Assembly (NCBI GenBank): GCA_029339195.1
Contig: JAPTJF010000346.1
Coordinates: 1 to 64,000 of the forward strand
Source: Micractinium sp. NFX-FRZ
Taxonomy: Eukaryota > Chlorophyta > Trebouxiophyceae > Chlorellales > Chlorellaceae
Direction: 5' to 3'
DNA: 64,000 bases
Shown here: positions 46,401-56,100 of the stretch, piece after piece
How the letters are laid out: each line of letters begins with the position of its first letter
Position numbering within the stretch: the first letter of the stretch is position 1
Made by a program: the position numbers and the translations under genes
Notes under the pieces: model-generated
What the model was told of the DNA's origin: nothing
The model's input: only the letters and a program-made list of their open reading frames with translations
Database searches by the model: none

Positions 46401-48468
46401 GCCTCCCGCCGTGCCTCGCGCTCCAAGTGCCGCTGGTACTCTTCCAGCTCAGCGTGCTGCTTGGCCAGCATCTGCTGCTGCAGCACGTCTGCCTGGCTGG
46501 GCCCACCCGTGCCCTCCAGCTCCACCTCGGCTGCCAGCACCACGTCTTCCCGGTCATCCCTGCACAGCGAAGGAATGGATGCAGCTGTGTGGGGGCGAGG
46601 GTGGGCTGCTTGGGGAGCACAGGAGTGCACAGCACATGGGCAACAAGTGCTGGCGCCAGCAGCAGCAAATAAATTAGTATAATATAATATATTAGCCGGA
46701 ACGCCAAGCTACAGGCATCGTACCTCTGCCTGCCTGTGCATCTTCTCACTACCCTGCCACCCAGCCCGCACATGCTGCCGCGCTTCTGGACCGTTCTACT
46801 TACCAGATGCACTGCATGCCATCCTGGGTGTACAGGCTGGGGTCGGCAGCATACTGCGTGAGAAACAGCTGCTCCACGCCCAGCGCCTTCTTCAGCGTGC
46901 TGCAGCCGCCGGTGAGGAAGGTGGTGGCGGTGGCATCCGAGCCGCTGAGCATCTCGTCTAGGCACAGCTGCCAGCAGCCCTGCAGGGACAGGTGGCAGCA
47001 GCACAGGCAGAGTATGGTGAGCAAGCAGTGTGTTCAGCCATGTGCAGTGCCGGCAAGCATGATGGCACTTGAACGAACCAGCAGGCCAGGCGCACCTCAT
47101 GCTTTTGCTAGCAGACACACAGATCATTACAGCACGGGCTGGCTATGCTGCCCACCCAGCTGCCAGGCTCTGCCTCCTGCAGCGCACCTCGTAGGCAAGA
47201 TATTTGAGGTAGGCCTGGCGCTTGCCCAGCTTGAAGGCCGCCCCTGGCTTCTTCTCTGGCAACGCCCGCTTGCCGCCGCCTGCAGACACCCCGGCGCCGC
47301 TCGTGCGCCGCCTACTGGCGCTGCCAGGAGTGCCATTGTGCAAGGCGGGGATGTGCCACTGCTGCTGCTGCTGCTGCTGGGCTGCCTGCTGGGCGGCAGC
47401 AGCGGCTGCCGACTGCATGCGCGGTGGCTGACCGGCCAGGCCCTCCTCCTGCACCTCCCCCATGTTCGGCACACCATCCTTATCCAGCTGTGCCTGCATC
47501 TGGTAGGTCATGGGGTCAGAGAGCGCCGCGCTGGTGCCAAACAGCCCCCCGCCATTGCCAATGCCACTGCTGAGGCCGTCGGCAGGGCCGCCCCCGCCGC
47601 CAAACAGCCGCATCGGGGGCGTGCCACTGCGCCCGCCCAGACCGCCGGAGCGGGGCACTGGCGCTGCGCCCAGCCCGTCGTCTGCTGCCGCCTGCCAGTC
47701 AGGCAGACCTGGGCGCCGTCCCAGGGGCGAGGGCGGCCGTCGCATCGTCTGCTGCCTATCCATCCCAGCAGCGGCTGCTGCCGCTGCTGCCGCGGCGCCG
47801 CCGTCAAACGGCACCTGCCTGCCGCTGCCCAGCCCCTGCTGCGAGAGACGTGCTCCGGCGCGTGCGCCAGGAGGCTGCAGAGCCAGCGGCTGGTCGTCTT
47901 GATCAAGGAAAGGCGAGCCCTGTTGGCCATGCTGGCCCCCAAGCAGCGGAGACTTGGAGGGGGATGAGGCGCGGCTGGAGGCGTCCTCCTCGTCAATGCC
48001 GCCATCCGCCTGCGGGGAAAAGTGCATTTGCTGTGTGAATTGCTCCATGAATCGAGAAGCTGCACCTGGGCAACAGCAGCAGGGCAACAGCAGCGCTGCG
48101 TCGGCCAGTTGAGCAGCACCCGTCTCTCAGGGCACCGCCCGTCCCTGAGTGCCGCTGCTCACCTGCCCAAACCCTCCAAGCCCCGCTCCCTGTTGCTGTA
48201 GTAGTTGTTGCTGCTGCTGCTGCGCAGGCGGCTGCCACGAATCGGCCTGCAAGGGGTGCAGCAGGACGTGTTGGCTCGCAACCCCGCCTGTTGGCGGCAG
48301 CAGGCGGGTGGGACCGGCTCAGTGGCTAGCTTGCCCCGCTCACTGCCCCTGTTCCGCGATTCTTGCACTTACCCACGCCGGCTTGCGACCGCGCCTGAGG
48401 CCCTGCGCCGGTTGCTGCCCCAGCTGGGGGGGCGAGGCCTCCACGCCCCCGCGCCCGCCGCCCCACAT
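40439..48468 (-). CDS. Large C2-like domain protein with possible UNC13/MUN-like C-terminal half
   Basis: Nineteen exons on the minus strand: 48468-48373, 48246-48163, 48009-47188, 46979-46804, 46559-46165, 45999-45827, 45610-45410, 45184-44918, 44710-44414, 44179-44032, 43812-43505, 43253-43143, 42923-42758, 42568-42384, 42182-41616, 41374-41213, 41043-40945, 40726-40640 and 40447-40439; 1450 residues. Residues 1-330 are low-complexity (Gln, Gly, Pro), and ~410-480 is a charged coiled coil (EEYQRHLEREARREAHEMRR). A C2-like segment starts near 490 (LEVTVMRVVGCDLLTSGLTG). From ~740 on the protein is helical, with segments (NNRDIFGRFVLEWIASS, ALTRGLWDLTSKDVLDY, HMDSFFKTVLTSSMGNDL) reminiscent of Munc13 homology domains in plant DUF810/UNC13 proteins. 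If so, it would act in vesicle tethering or priming at membranes. This assignment is tentative; the gene model itself is firm. The last exon is only 9 nt (Val, Tyr, stop). The intron after exon 8 has a GC donor. Confidence 0.72.
42352..42372 (+). repeat. Homopolymer C tract
   Basis: About 20 consecutive C lie in the intron just upstream (plus-strand sense) of the donor of exon 14 of the C2 protein gene. Homopolymers of this kind are prone to length error in sequencing. Confidence 0.9.
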
Positions 48469-48878
48469 AGAGGCTGACAGCGGCGCTGCTGCTGTTTACT
48501 GGAGCGCTCAACTGCGCCGCATGTGAACGCTAGAGAGCGTCGGGGAAGCGGCCGCTCAACAAACCACGCTCCAACAGCTCTCGCCAGGTCCTGGCAGGTT
48601 GGTGGGCCACGGGTGCTCCCACCGTCACCAATGATCGTTGCGGCGAACTGGGCGCTTGCCAGGCCGGAGGAGAAGCAGGCAACGAGCATGCTGCGCCTGC
48701 CGTGGCCTCCAAATGCGCCTCTGCGCCTGCTCTGTTGCATTGTTTGGGTCGCTCGACTCTTGCTTTGCCTGCCCGTCCGACCACGACTGATTTCCTCCCG
48801 CCGTCCGGTAGCTTTGAGCATTCGCTTTGATTTTGCCTCGGGACTTTGCCGCTCACGCGCCGCCGCAGCCTAGCACAA
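48469..48878. promoter_or_regulatory. Divergent 5' region, C2 protein and DNAJC9
   Basis: A 410-bp spacer between divergent start codons, holding both promoters and 5' UTRs. No TATA box and no repeat is visible. The DNAJC9 start context CACAAATGG has A at -3 and G at +4. Confidence 0.45.
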
Positions 48879-50933
48879 ATGGTGGACCTCAAAGACGGGC
48901 TGTACGCCGCCATTGGCGTTGAAAAGACCGCCAGCCAGGTGCGGCAGTGGGCGGCGGCACAGTGGGCAGCAGGCGCCGCCGCCGCCGCCGTCGCTGCTGC
49001 TCACGACCCTGCCGGCGCGGTGCCCTAGCACACCCAGGCGGCCTAGCCGAGAGCAGGTGTGTGTCCTGGCGAGGCCTTCATCCCACCCCTAGGCACCTCC
49101 CTGCCACCTGCCGCCTGCTTCGCACCCGCCCGCAGGCGGAGATCCGCAAGGCCTTCCACAAGCTGGCGCTGACGCTGCACCCCGACAAGAACCCGGGGGA
49201 CGCCACCGCGACGGAGAAGTTCCAGACGCTGCAGAAGGTGTATGGCATCCTGAGCGACCCAGACAAGTGAGGCAGTGGAGCCGTGGGAAAGCCATGAACA
49301 CGGGCAGGGCTAAGGGTGAATGCCTGCTCCCGAGTGTGCCGATTGTGGATGTTTCAAGTGAGGTTGTTGGTTGTGGTATGCACAATACCTCTTTAGTGCC
49401 TGCCAACACACATTGTGCAGGCCTGCCCTGTTTGCCTGCGTCTGCCTGTCACTTGTGCACCGCCGGCGGCACCTCCCCCCACACCTTGCCCCACTCACTG
49501 CACCCCCGGCCCTGCACCCTCCGTCCGTCAACATTGTTGCAGGCGCAAGGTGTATGACCAGACCGGGAGCATTGAGGACTCGGAGGAGCTGGCTGGGGAG
49601 CAGTTCGACGCGCTGTGCAAGTACTACCGCTCTACGTATGCACCGGTGAGTGCACCAGTGCCAGCCAGGGTCGCAGTGCCTGCTGTGCATCGGTACTGCA
49701 TCCAGGCAGCAAGCAGGACTAGCGGGGTGTTCACAACAGTGCGGCAGCCAGCCCCAGCCACCCGTATCGCCCACACTTCCGCCCAGCCGGGCCTGGCCGC
49801 GTGGCCAAGCTCCCACCCTTAGCCTGGCTGTCCCACCCAGTCCTTCCTCTTGCCGTCCCAAGTGTGTTGCTTGAAACAACACCTGTTTGCTCGCGCACTG
49901 CCCCACCCCACCGCACGGTGCCTCCATCCCCGCCACGTGCATGCACCACTGCAGGTCACAGAGGCACAGCTGGACGCCTTCCACCAGGAGTACAAGGGCA
50001 GCGAGGAGGAGCGGGGCGAGGTGCTCAAGTACTACCAGCAGTTTGAGGGGGACATGGGCAAGGTGAGAGGGTTCTTTGGTGGGCAAGGCGGCGGGACATG
50101 CAGAGGAGGCAGGGTCCAGGAGCTGGTCCCTGCGTAGAGGGAGGCGCCAGGGTGCAGCATGCCGGCCGCAAACGCTGCGGTGGCGAGCAGCTGGCAGCAG
50201 CTGCTGGTTAGCCTGGAGCAGGGCGGGTGGTGCTGCGTGCCACAAGTGCTGGCGGGGATAGAGGCAGGGAGGCACTGCCTGGGGCCGGCCTGGAGCCCTA
50301 CCACCGCATGTGGCAGCTCATTGTGAGCCGTGCACCGTCCGCCAATTCGTCTCGTACTTGCTCCTCTCTTCACACCACACACTTTCTCGATCACACTCTC
50401 CCTTTACCCCCACCCCCCGCCTGCAGGTGTTTGAGTGGGTGATGTGCAGCGAGGAGGCGGTAGATGCGCACCGCTTCATGGACCTACTTCATGCAGCCAT
50501 CCAGGCTAAGGAGGCACCCTCCTTCCCCAAGTACACTGCCTGGGCCAAGCGCGTGGCAGCCAGGCCGCGGCCAAAGGCGAGGGCCATCGGCAGCAAGGGC
50601 GGCAAGGGCGGCAAGGGGAAGAAGGCAGCAGCGGGGGCAGCGGGGTCTGAAGCCGCCCTGGTGGCCGCCATTCGCGGGCGGCAGCAGGGCGCGCTGGGGC
50701 GGCTGGGCGGCGGCGGCGGCGTGCTGGGAGCGCTGATGGCACAGATGGGTGGTGACCTGGAGAACATCCCTTCAGAGGAAGACTTCCTGGCGGCTCGGCA
50801 GCGGCTCGACAAGCGCAGCAGCAGCGGCAGCGGCAGCGGCGGCAGCGGCAAGAAGGGCGGCAAGCAGGGCAAGCAGAAGGCGGCGGCTGCTGCAGCCGCC
50901 GGCAGCCCCGGCAAGCGTGCCAAGAAGACGTGA
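48879..50933 (+). CDS. DNAJC9: DNAJC9-type J-domain protein
   Basis: DNAJC9 family J protein, an HSP70 co-chaperone that also handles histones H3-H4 in animals. Five exons: 48879-48938, 49136-49266, 49543-49645, 49955-50062 and 50427-50933; 302 residues. The J domain is residues ~6-72, with HPD at ~35-37 (ALTLHPDKNPGD) and the following EKFQTLQKVYGILSDPDKRK. The family middle region comes next: YYRSTYAPVTEAQLDAFHQE, YKGSEEERGEVLKYYQQFEG, DMGKVFEWVMCSEE. The C-terminus is rich in Gly/Lys/Ala and ends in a basic SPGKRAKKT, likely nuclear. A TGTAA at 51097-51101 is the probable poly(A) signal. The last intron, last exon and 3' end are duplicated at 58980-59850. Confidence 0.93.
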
Positions 50934-51821
50934 GGCTGGCGGGCTGGGCCCAGCCAGGCGCCCAGAATGAAAGCAGCACGCATTGCACACCATAAGATGA
51001 GCAGCTGCTACGTGCTTTGCTGTATCAACTGGAGGTGCTTTCCCAGTGTAGCTTCCCAGCTATAGGCTCAGTGCTCCGCTGGTGCCGCCTGCCAGCTGTA
51101 AACTTTTTATACGGCATAATGCGAGGTGTGGCAAAGAGAAGGGATTGGGAGGATTGCAAGGCGAGCGCTGGTGCTGGCATCTCTGGTGCAGCACGCCACG
51201 TTTGTTGCAGTTAATCGCACGTGGGCTGCATCAAAGTAGTGTTGCATCCTTGACACATTGTGATGGTTTGCTTGCAGCTTTCCTGCACGTGTGATCCGTG
51301 TGCCGAGGGCTGGCACAAAGACATGATGAACAGACATCCAACAGCTGGCGTCTCTGTGCTGGGGCAAATCATTGGGGGCAAACTTTGAAATGACGTGTCT
51401 AGAACCAGTGAGACTCGCATGAATGCAGAGCACGATGGGGACGAGCGGGCATCTGAAGTGAGGTGCTGGGGGTGGGGTTACAATGCCGCCACCTTCACGC
51501 CACCGGTGAAGGTTGCTGCCAGGCTGGCATGCTCGCGGCAATACCATGGGCGCTGTGTTTAGGTCGAGGGCATTGGACGGGTACTTCTTGTGTCCCTCGG
51601 CATTGGAAGCTTAACGTGCAGATGTCCTCTCCCTCAGTAGTTTGCTAGGGTTTGTTGTTACCGGTGCTTAACCCTGTGGCCCTGCCAGAGGTCCAAGGCT
51701 CACGTGTGGTGCTGAAACTCGTCTCTCGGTTCAGAGGGCAGCCCCTGGGGGTTTTCCTGCTGCCCAACGCCTGCCGCTGGTGGCACTGTTCCAGCTACCC
51801 TCCCTCGCCTGGCCTACAAGG
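50934..51821. other. DNAJC9 3' end and ABCG copy 2 5' region
   Basis: The first ~190 bp are the DNAJC9 3' UTR, with TGTAA at 51097-51101, and are also found after the pseudogene at about 59720-59850. The remaining ~630 bp should contain the ABCG copy 2 promoter. I recognise no gene in it. Confidence 0.5.
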
Positions 51822-51940
51822 ATGGGAGGCAGCAGCATTGATCGCAGGGATGCAGTGGTGCTGCCGATTCCAGCAGCACTGTCAGTGGCCCAGCCGTCAA
51901 CCCCGCCAGCCAGTGCCAAGGTAACAGGCCGCTGCCTCGG

Positions 51941-51958
51941 GGGGGGGGGGGGGGGGCA
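51941..51958 (+). repeat. Homopolymer G tract
   Basis: About 18 consecutive G in intron 1 of ABCG copy 2; quadruplex-prone and error-prone for sequencing. Confidence 0.9.
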
Positions 51959-52867
51959 GCCGCCCGGCTGCCGTCAGGCCTGGCCGATCAGGCGTGAGAC
52001 CCTGACGCTGCCATTCTCCCCTCGATATCGATTGTACTATCCAGGATGACTTGGCTTGGGAGGCGCAGGAAGTGGGAGAAGACGTCGCGGCCTGCTACCG
52101 AACGACGGCGGGCGGCGCCCCAACCGCGGGCGCCGTCACTTTGAGCTGGTCCAAACTGGTGGTAAATGAGGCCTGACGTGGTTGAACTGTTTGGGAGCCA
52201 GGGATGGCACGGCGTCTGTGGTACATGTCCCAATGCCCCATGACGCAACATTGTTACTCTGCCCCCCATCCAGGGGTGCCCGCTGGGCTCCTGCTGCTGG
52301 CAGCCGCCACGGCATCCCTTGCCCCTCCCCCTGCTCACTACAGCCCACTCCCATGCACCTCCTTTTCATGCCGCTCCTGCAGGTCACTGCCAAGGACGTC
52401 AAGGGGCATGAGAAGCACATCCTGAAGGGGGTGGACGGGTTTGTGCAGGTGGGTGCTCAAAGGGGAGGAGGGCTGCGCGAAAGAGTGCCCAGAGGGCTGC
52501 ACATGGAGCCTCCTCCATGCGTGCGAGGCAGGGTAATAGCAGACGCTTCAATGTGGCAGTGCAAAGTGCCAGCCCAGCTGGAGGGCACACAGCCACCGAG
52601 GGGCTGCACCCATCCCTCGGCGGCCAGGCCCTGACTACTCTCTCTGCTCGCTGCTCCCTGTCCCCCTGGCTCCCGCCTCCACAGCCCACACAGATGCTGG
52701 TGAGCGGTGGGCAGATGGCCATGATGGCAGCTCATGCGTCGGGGTGGTCAAAGTGGGCTTTGGGATTGCATGTGGCAGGCATGCGCCGGATGGTTGCATA
52801 CAACCACTGTCAGCATCCAAAGTACAGGTGTTCCAATGATCAAGTCGAGTTCGCGGGTGCATGCATG

Positions 52868-52905
52868 TGCCTGCATGGATGCCCGGCCGGGCATCCATGC
52901 AGGCA
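52868..52905. repeat. Perfect 38-bp palindrome in ABCG copy 2 intron 4
   Basis: Two 19-bp arms (TGCCTGCATGGATGCCCGG and its exact reverse complement) meet with no spacer. The transcript or extruded DNA could form a perfect hairpin or cruciform. It sits in the intron that ABCG copy 3 lacks. Confidence 0.95.
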
Positions 52906-53097
52906 ACCTTGAAAGCCTTGGCTGATACAGCTGCTTGGCCTGCCGGTAAGCCCCTCACCCAACCCACACCCCCAGCTGCATCCCCTCTCCGCCATTGCAG
53001 GCCATCATGGGGCCTTCTGGGTGTGGCAAGACCATGCTCCTGGACACCCTGGCTGGCCGGCTGCCACGCGCGGCACACTTCACAGGTGCACTGCAGT

Positions 53098-53156
53098 GCG
53101 CTGCGCTGCGCTGTGCTGCTGCTGCTGCTACTGCTGTGCTGTGCTGTGCTGTGCTA
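53098..53156 (+). repeat. GCTGT/GCTGC simple repeat
   Basis: A (GCTGC)/(GCTGT) pentanucleotide array grading into (CTG)n lies right after ABCG copy 2 exon 5. The same word forms arrays at about 35090, 35155, 38755, 55615 and 63870, always inside introns. Confidence 0.85.
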
Positions 53157-56100
53157 CTTGGGGGTGCTGTGTTGGTCCCTCCTGCAGTGCACCGTCGCTT
53201 TACAGGTGCGCTGACAAGTGCTTGGGGGGCCTGCATATGGCCGCACAGCTGTGTGGAGGCAGATGGGCATGCAGGTGACAGGCTCGCACATCTGGGGCAT
53301 GCGGACAGGCGGGCTGGGTACGATGCACACGCTGCTTTGGGCGTCGTTTTCTGGATCATCCGTCGCCCCCAAGTGGTGTTCCACTCTGGGCATTTGGGCA
53401 CTCCACACCCTCACGGAGTACGCAATGGTAGCCTGACTGGTGCCTCTGCAGACAGCCATAGCTGGCTTCATTTCCTGTTGGTTTCCTCAACCCCGACGCC
53501 TTCGGGCGGTGACTTTCCTTTTCTCCACAGGCGACATCCGCGTGAACGGCCACAAGCACAAGTTGACATTTGGGCGCAGCGCCTACGTCGCGCAGGCGAG
53601 TAGAATGGGGCTGTCGTGCTGCATTGCCACGAAGGCGACACCCACCCACTTTGGAGTGCACATCTCAGGCTCAGGCTCAGTCAGGCTTGTCTGCCTCGAC
53701 CTGCTGCACCCAGCCCCCTCCTCCCTCACTACTGCCCCACAACCCCCCCAAAAGAGCAGTACAAAGAAAAGTCATGTACTGCTCCACTGCGTGTCGCACA
53801 CAGGATGATGCGCTGATCGGCACCCTGACCGTGAGGGAGAGCATCTACTTTGCCGCCCTGCTGCGCCTGCCCCAGGTGTGTGCACGCGTTGTTCGACAAG
53901 CTTGGCTGGCAGTCTGCGTCGAACCAGCACTCCAGTGATGGGAAGAAGCGCGCACCAGTGTGCACCCCCGCTGCCGAACGATCCTGGCACACTACCCCTC
54001 ACCTGTCCCATCTGCAGAGCATGCACCGCAGCCAGAAGCGTTGGATTGCAGAGGAAGTGATTCGTGAGATGGGGCTGGAGAGTGCAGCAGACACGTGAGG
54101 AAGGAGGTCGGGTATCTGCCGGCCAGGCAGGTGGCTGGGCGGCTCGTCGGACACCACATGAGCGGTGCCAGTGCCACCGCTAAGGCAGGCGGCGCTGATG
54201 CCGAAAGGCGGACACCTGCCTGCAGCAAAGACGGGGCCTCGCTGCCACGCCATGCTGAGCTGCACACTTGCTTTCCCAGCTGATACCCATCCCTAACCCC
54301 ATATGACCTCCCATCTGGCCGCTGCAGCTGCATTGGCAACTGGCACCTGCGCGGTGTCTCTAGCGGGCAGCGCCGCCGCGTCAGCATCGGCAACGAGCTC
54401 GTCATCTCCCCCAAGCTAATTTTCCTGTGAGAGGGGGCACCTGCAGCAATGTTGCTGCTGCTGCATCTGTCGTTACGGTGACTCCCGGAGCACCACCCTG
54501 CACGCCTGGCCATCTTCTTGACTCGCATCACATCCACCTGCCCCCGCCCCTGCCCACCCCCCAGTGACGAGCCCACCTCTGGGCTGGACAGCGCCGCAGC
54601 TTACTACGTCATCGCAGCGGTGCGGCGCCTGGCGGAGCACTGCCGCACAATCATCAGGTGCGGTGCAACGTGGCGGGGGGCCGAGGCGGGGCGGGGCGGG
54701 ACTACAATGGGGATCAGGAGAGGTGTGGCATGACTTGGGTTTTCTCATGCTCAGTGTTAATGCAGGCATGCATGCAGGTGGGCAGGCAGGGACGACTGGG
54801 CCGCATTCGTTCAAATAAGTGCGCTTGCCACTTCCTCTTGTGTGTGCCTCACACCACCTCCCTTTCATAGCTGGCCCTGCTTCTCTTCTTGCAGCGTCAT
54901 CCACCAGCCCTCTTCTGAGGTGTTTTCGATGTTTGACCAGCTGTGCCTGCTGAGCGAGGGGCAGGTGGTCTACTTTGGGTCGGCCAGCAGAGCAGTGTAC
55001 TTCTTTCGTGCGGCGGGGCTGGGTGTCCCCAACATGAGGAGCGCCCCAGAATGAGGCCTGGCTGTGCTTGACTAATGCGACCAATGCTTTTGACCTGGGC
55101 TGTATGGCCTGGCTTCGCATTCCACGTTCCTGCTCCGCTGCTGCGGCAGCAATCGGCGTGTGCCGTGGGTTGGCCCATCACACTGCACGAGTGACCAAGG
55201 CGTGCCTGCCCCCTGCTGCCTGACCAACTGCAGCCACTTCCTGCGAGTCATCAACCGAGACTTTGCTGGTGAGGCCAGGCCGCACTGCCCTGCCCATCCC
55301 TGCCGAGCACTGCCCTGTCAGCCTGCCATGGCCGCCCTGCACTGTCTTGTTCTGCCCTGCCCTGCCCTGCCGCGTGCACGCCCGGCATGTTTGCGACGCT
55401 CCAAAATCATGCACTCTACTCGACCTCACTGTTCTGGCTGCCTCTCCGCTCTCACAGAGAGCGAGCAGGTGGACGCCAACATTGCCACCTTGGTGGCTGC
55501 CTATCAGGGCTCCCATGTCTGTGCCACCCTGAAAGAGACAATCTCCGGCCTGCAGGCGGCACCAGGCAAGCCGTGCTAGCATGCTGTGGCCTCCCTACTG
55601 TGCCATGTCATGCCGTGCTGCGCTGTACTGTGCTGTGCTGTGCGGTGATGTGCGGTGTTGTGATGTGCGGTGCTACTATCCTGTGCCACTGCTGGTCTGG
55701 ATCGAGCCCAGCACTTTGTGCGCATCTCTGTTTGGCCACAAGGCCTGCAGGCGAGAAGTATGAGGTGCCTCACACGCAGCCTGGCTTTGTCTTCCAGACC
55801 GCTGTGCTGACCTGGCGCACGACCCTCAACAATGCGCGGAACATCGGAGTTTTCTGGTGGGACTTGGGCGCCAAGCGGGGTGGTTCAGCATGCACATTTG
55901 CGTCCACTGGTTGGGGGCAGGTGGCCAGCACCTGTGCTCCAGGCCCTGCTTCCCTCAACCACGTGTCGTTCCAGCGCCGCATGTGGGAACCCTGTGGTGA
56001 GTTTCACATGAACCACCACACTATGCTGAAGGTGCCCTGCACACCAATGCTCGCGCCTTGCTTGCAGGGTGCGGCTGGCCATGTTCACCCTGCTCTGCCT

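Noticed and set aside
53804..53875. Independent gene suggested by plus-strand ORFs around 53600-53940
   Set aside because: The only conserved part is exon 7 of ABCG copy 2 ([20 protein letters not shown]); flanking residues are translated intron.
55051..55233. Intron 11 of ABCG copy 2 as a U12-type AT-AC intron
   Set aside because: The donor is ATGAGG, not ATATCC, and the acceptor is CTGCAG; the paralogue has a normal GT at the same site. A mutated U2-type donor is simpler.
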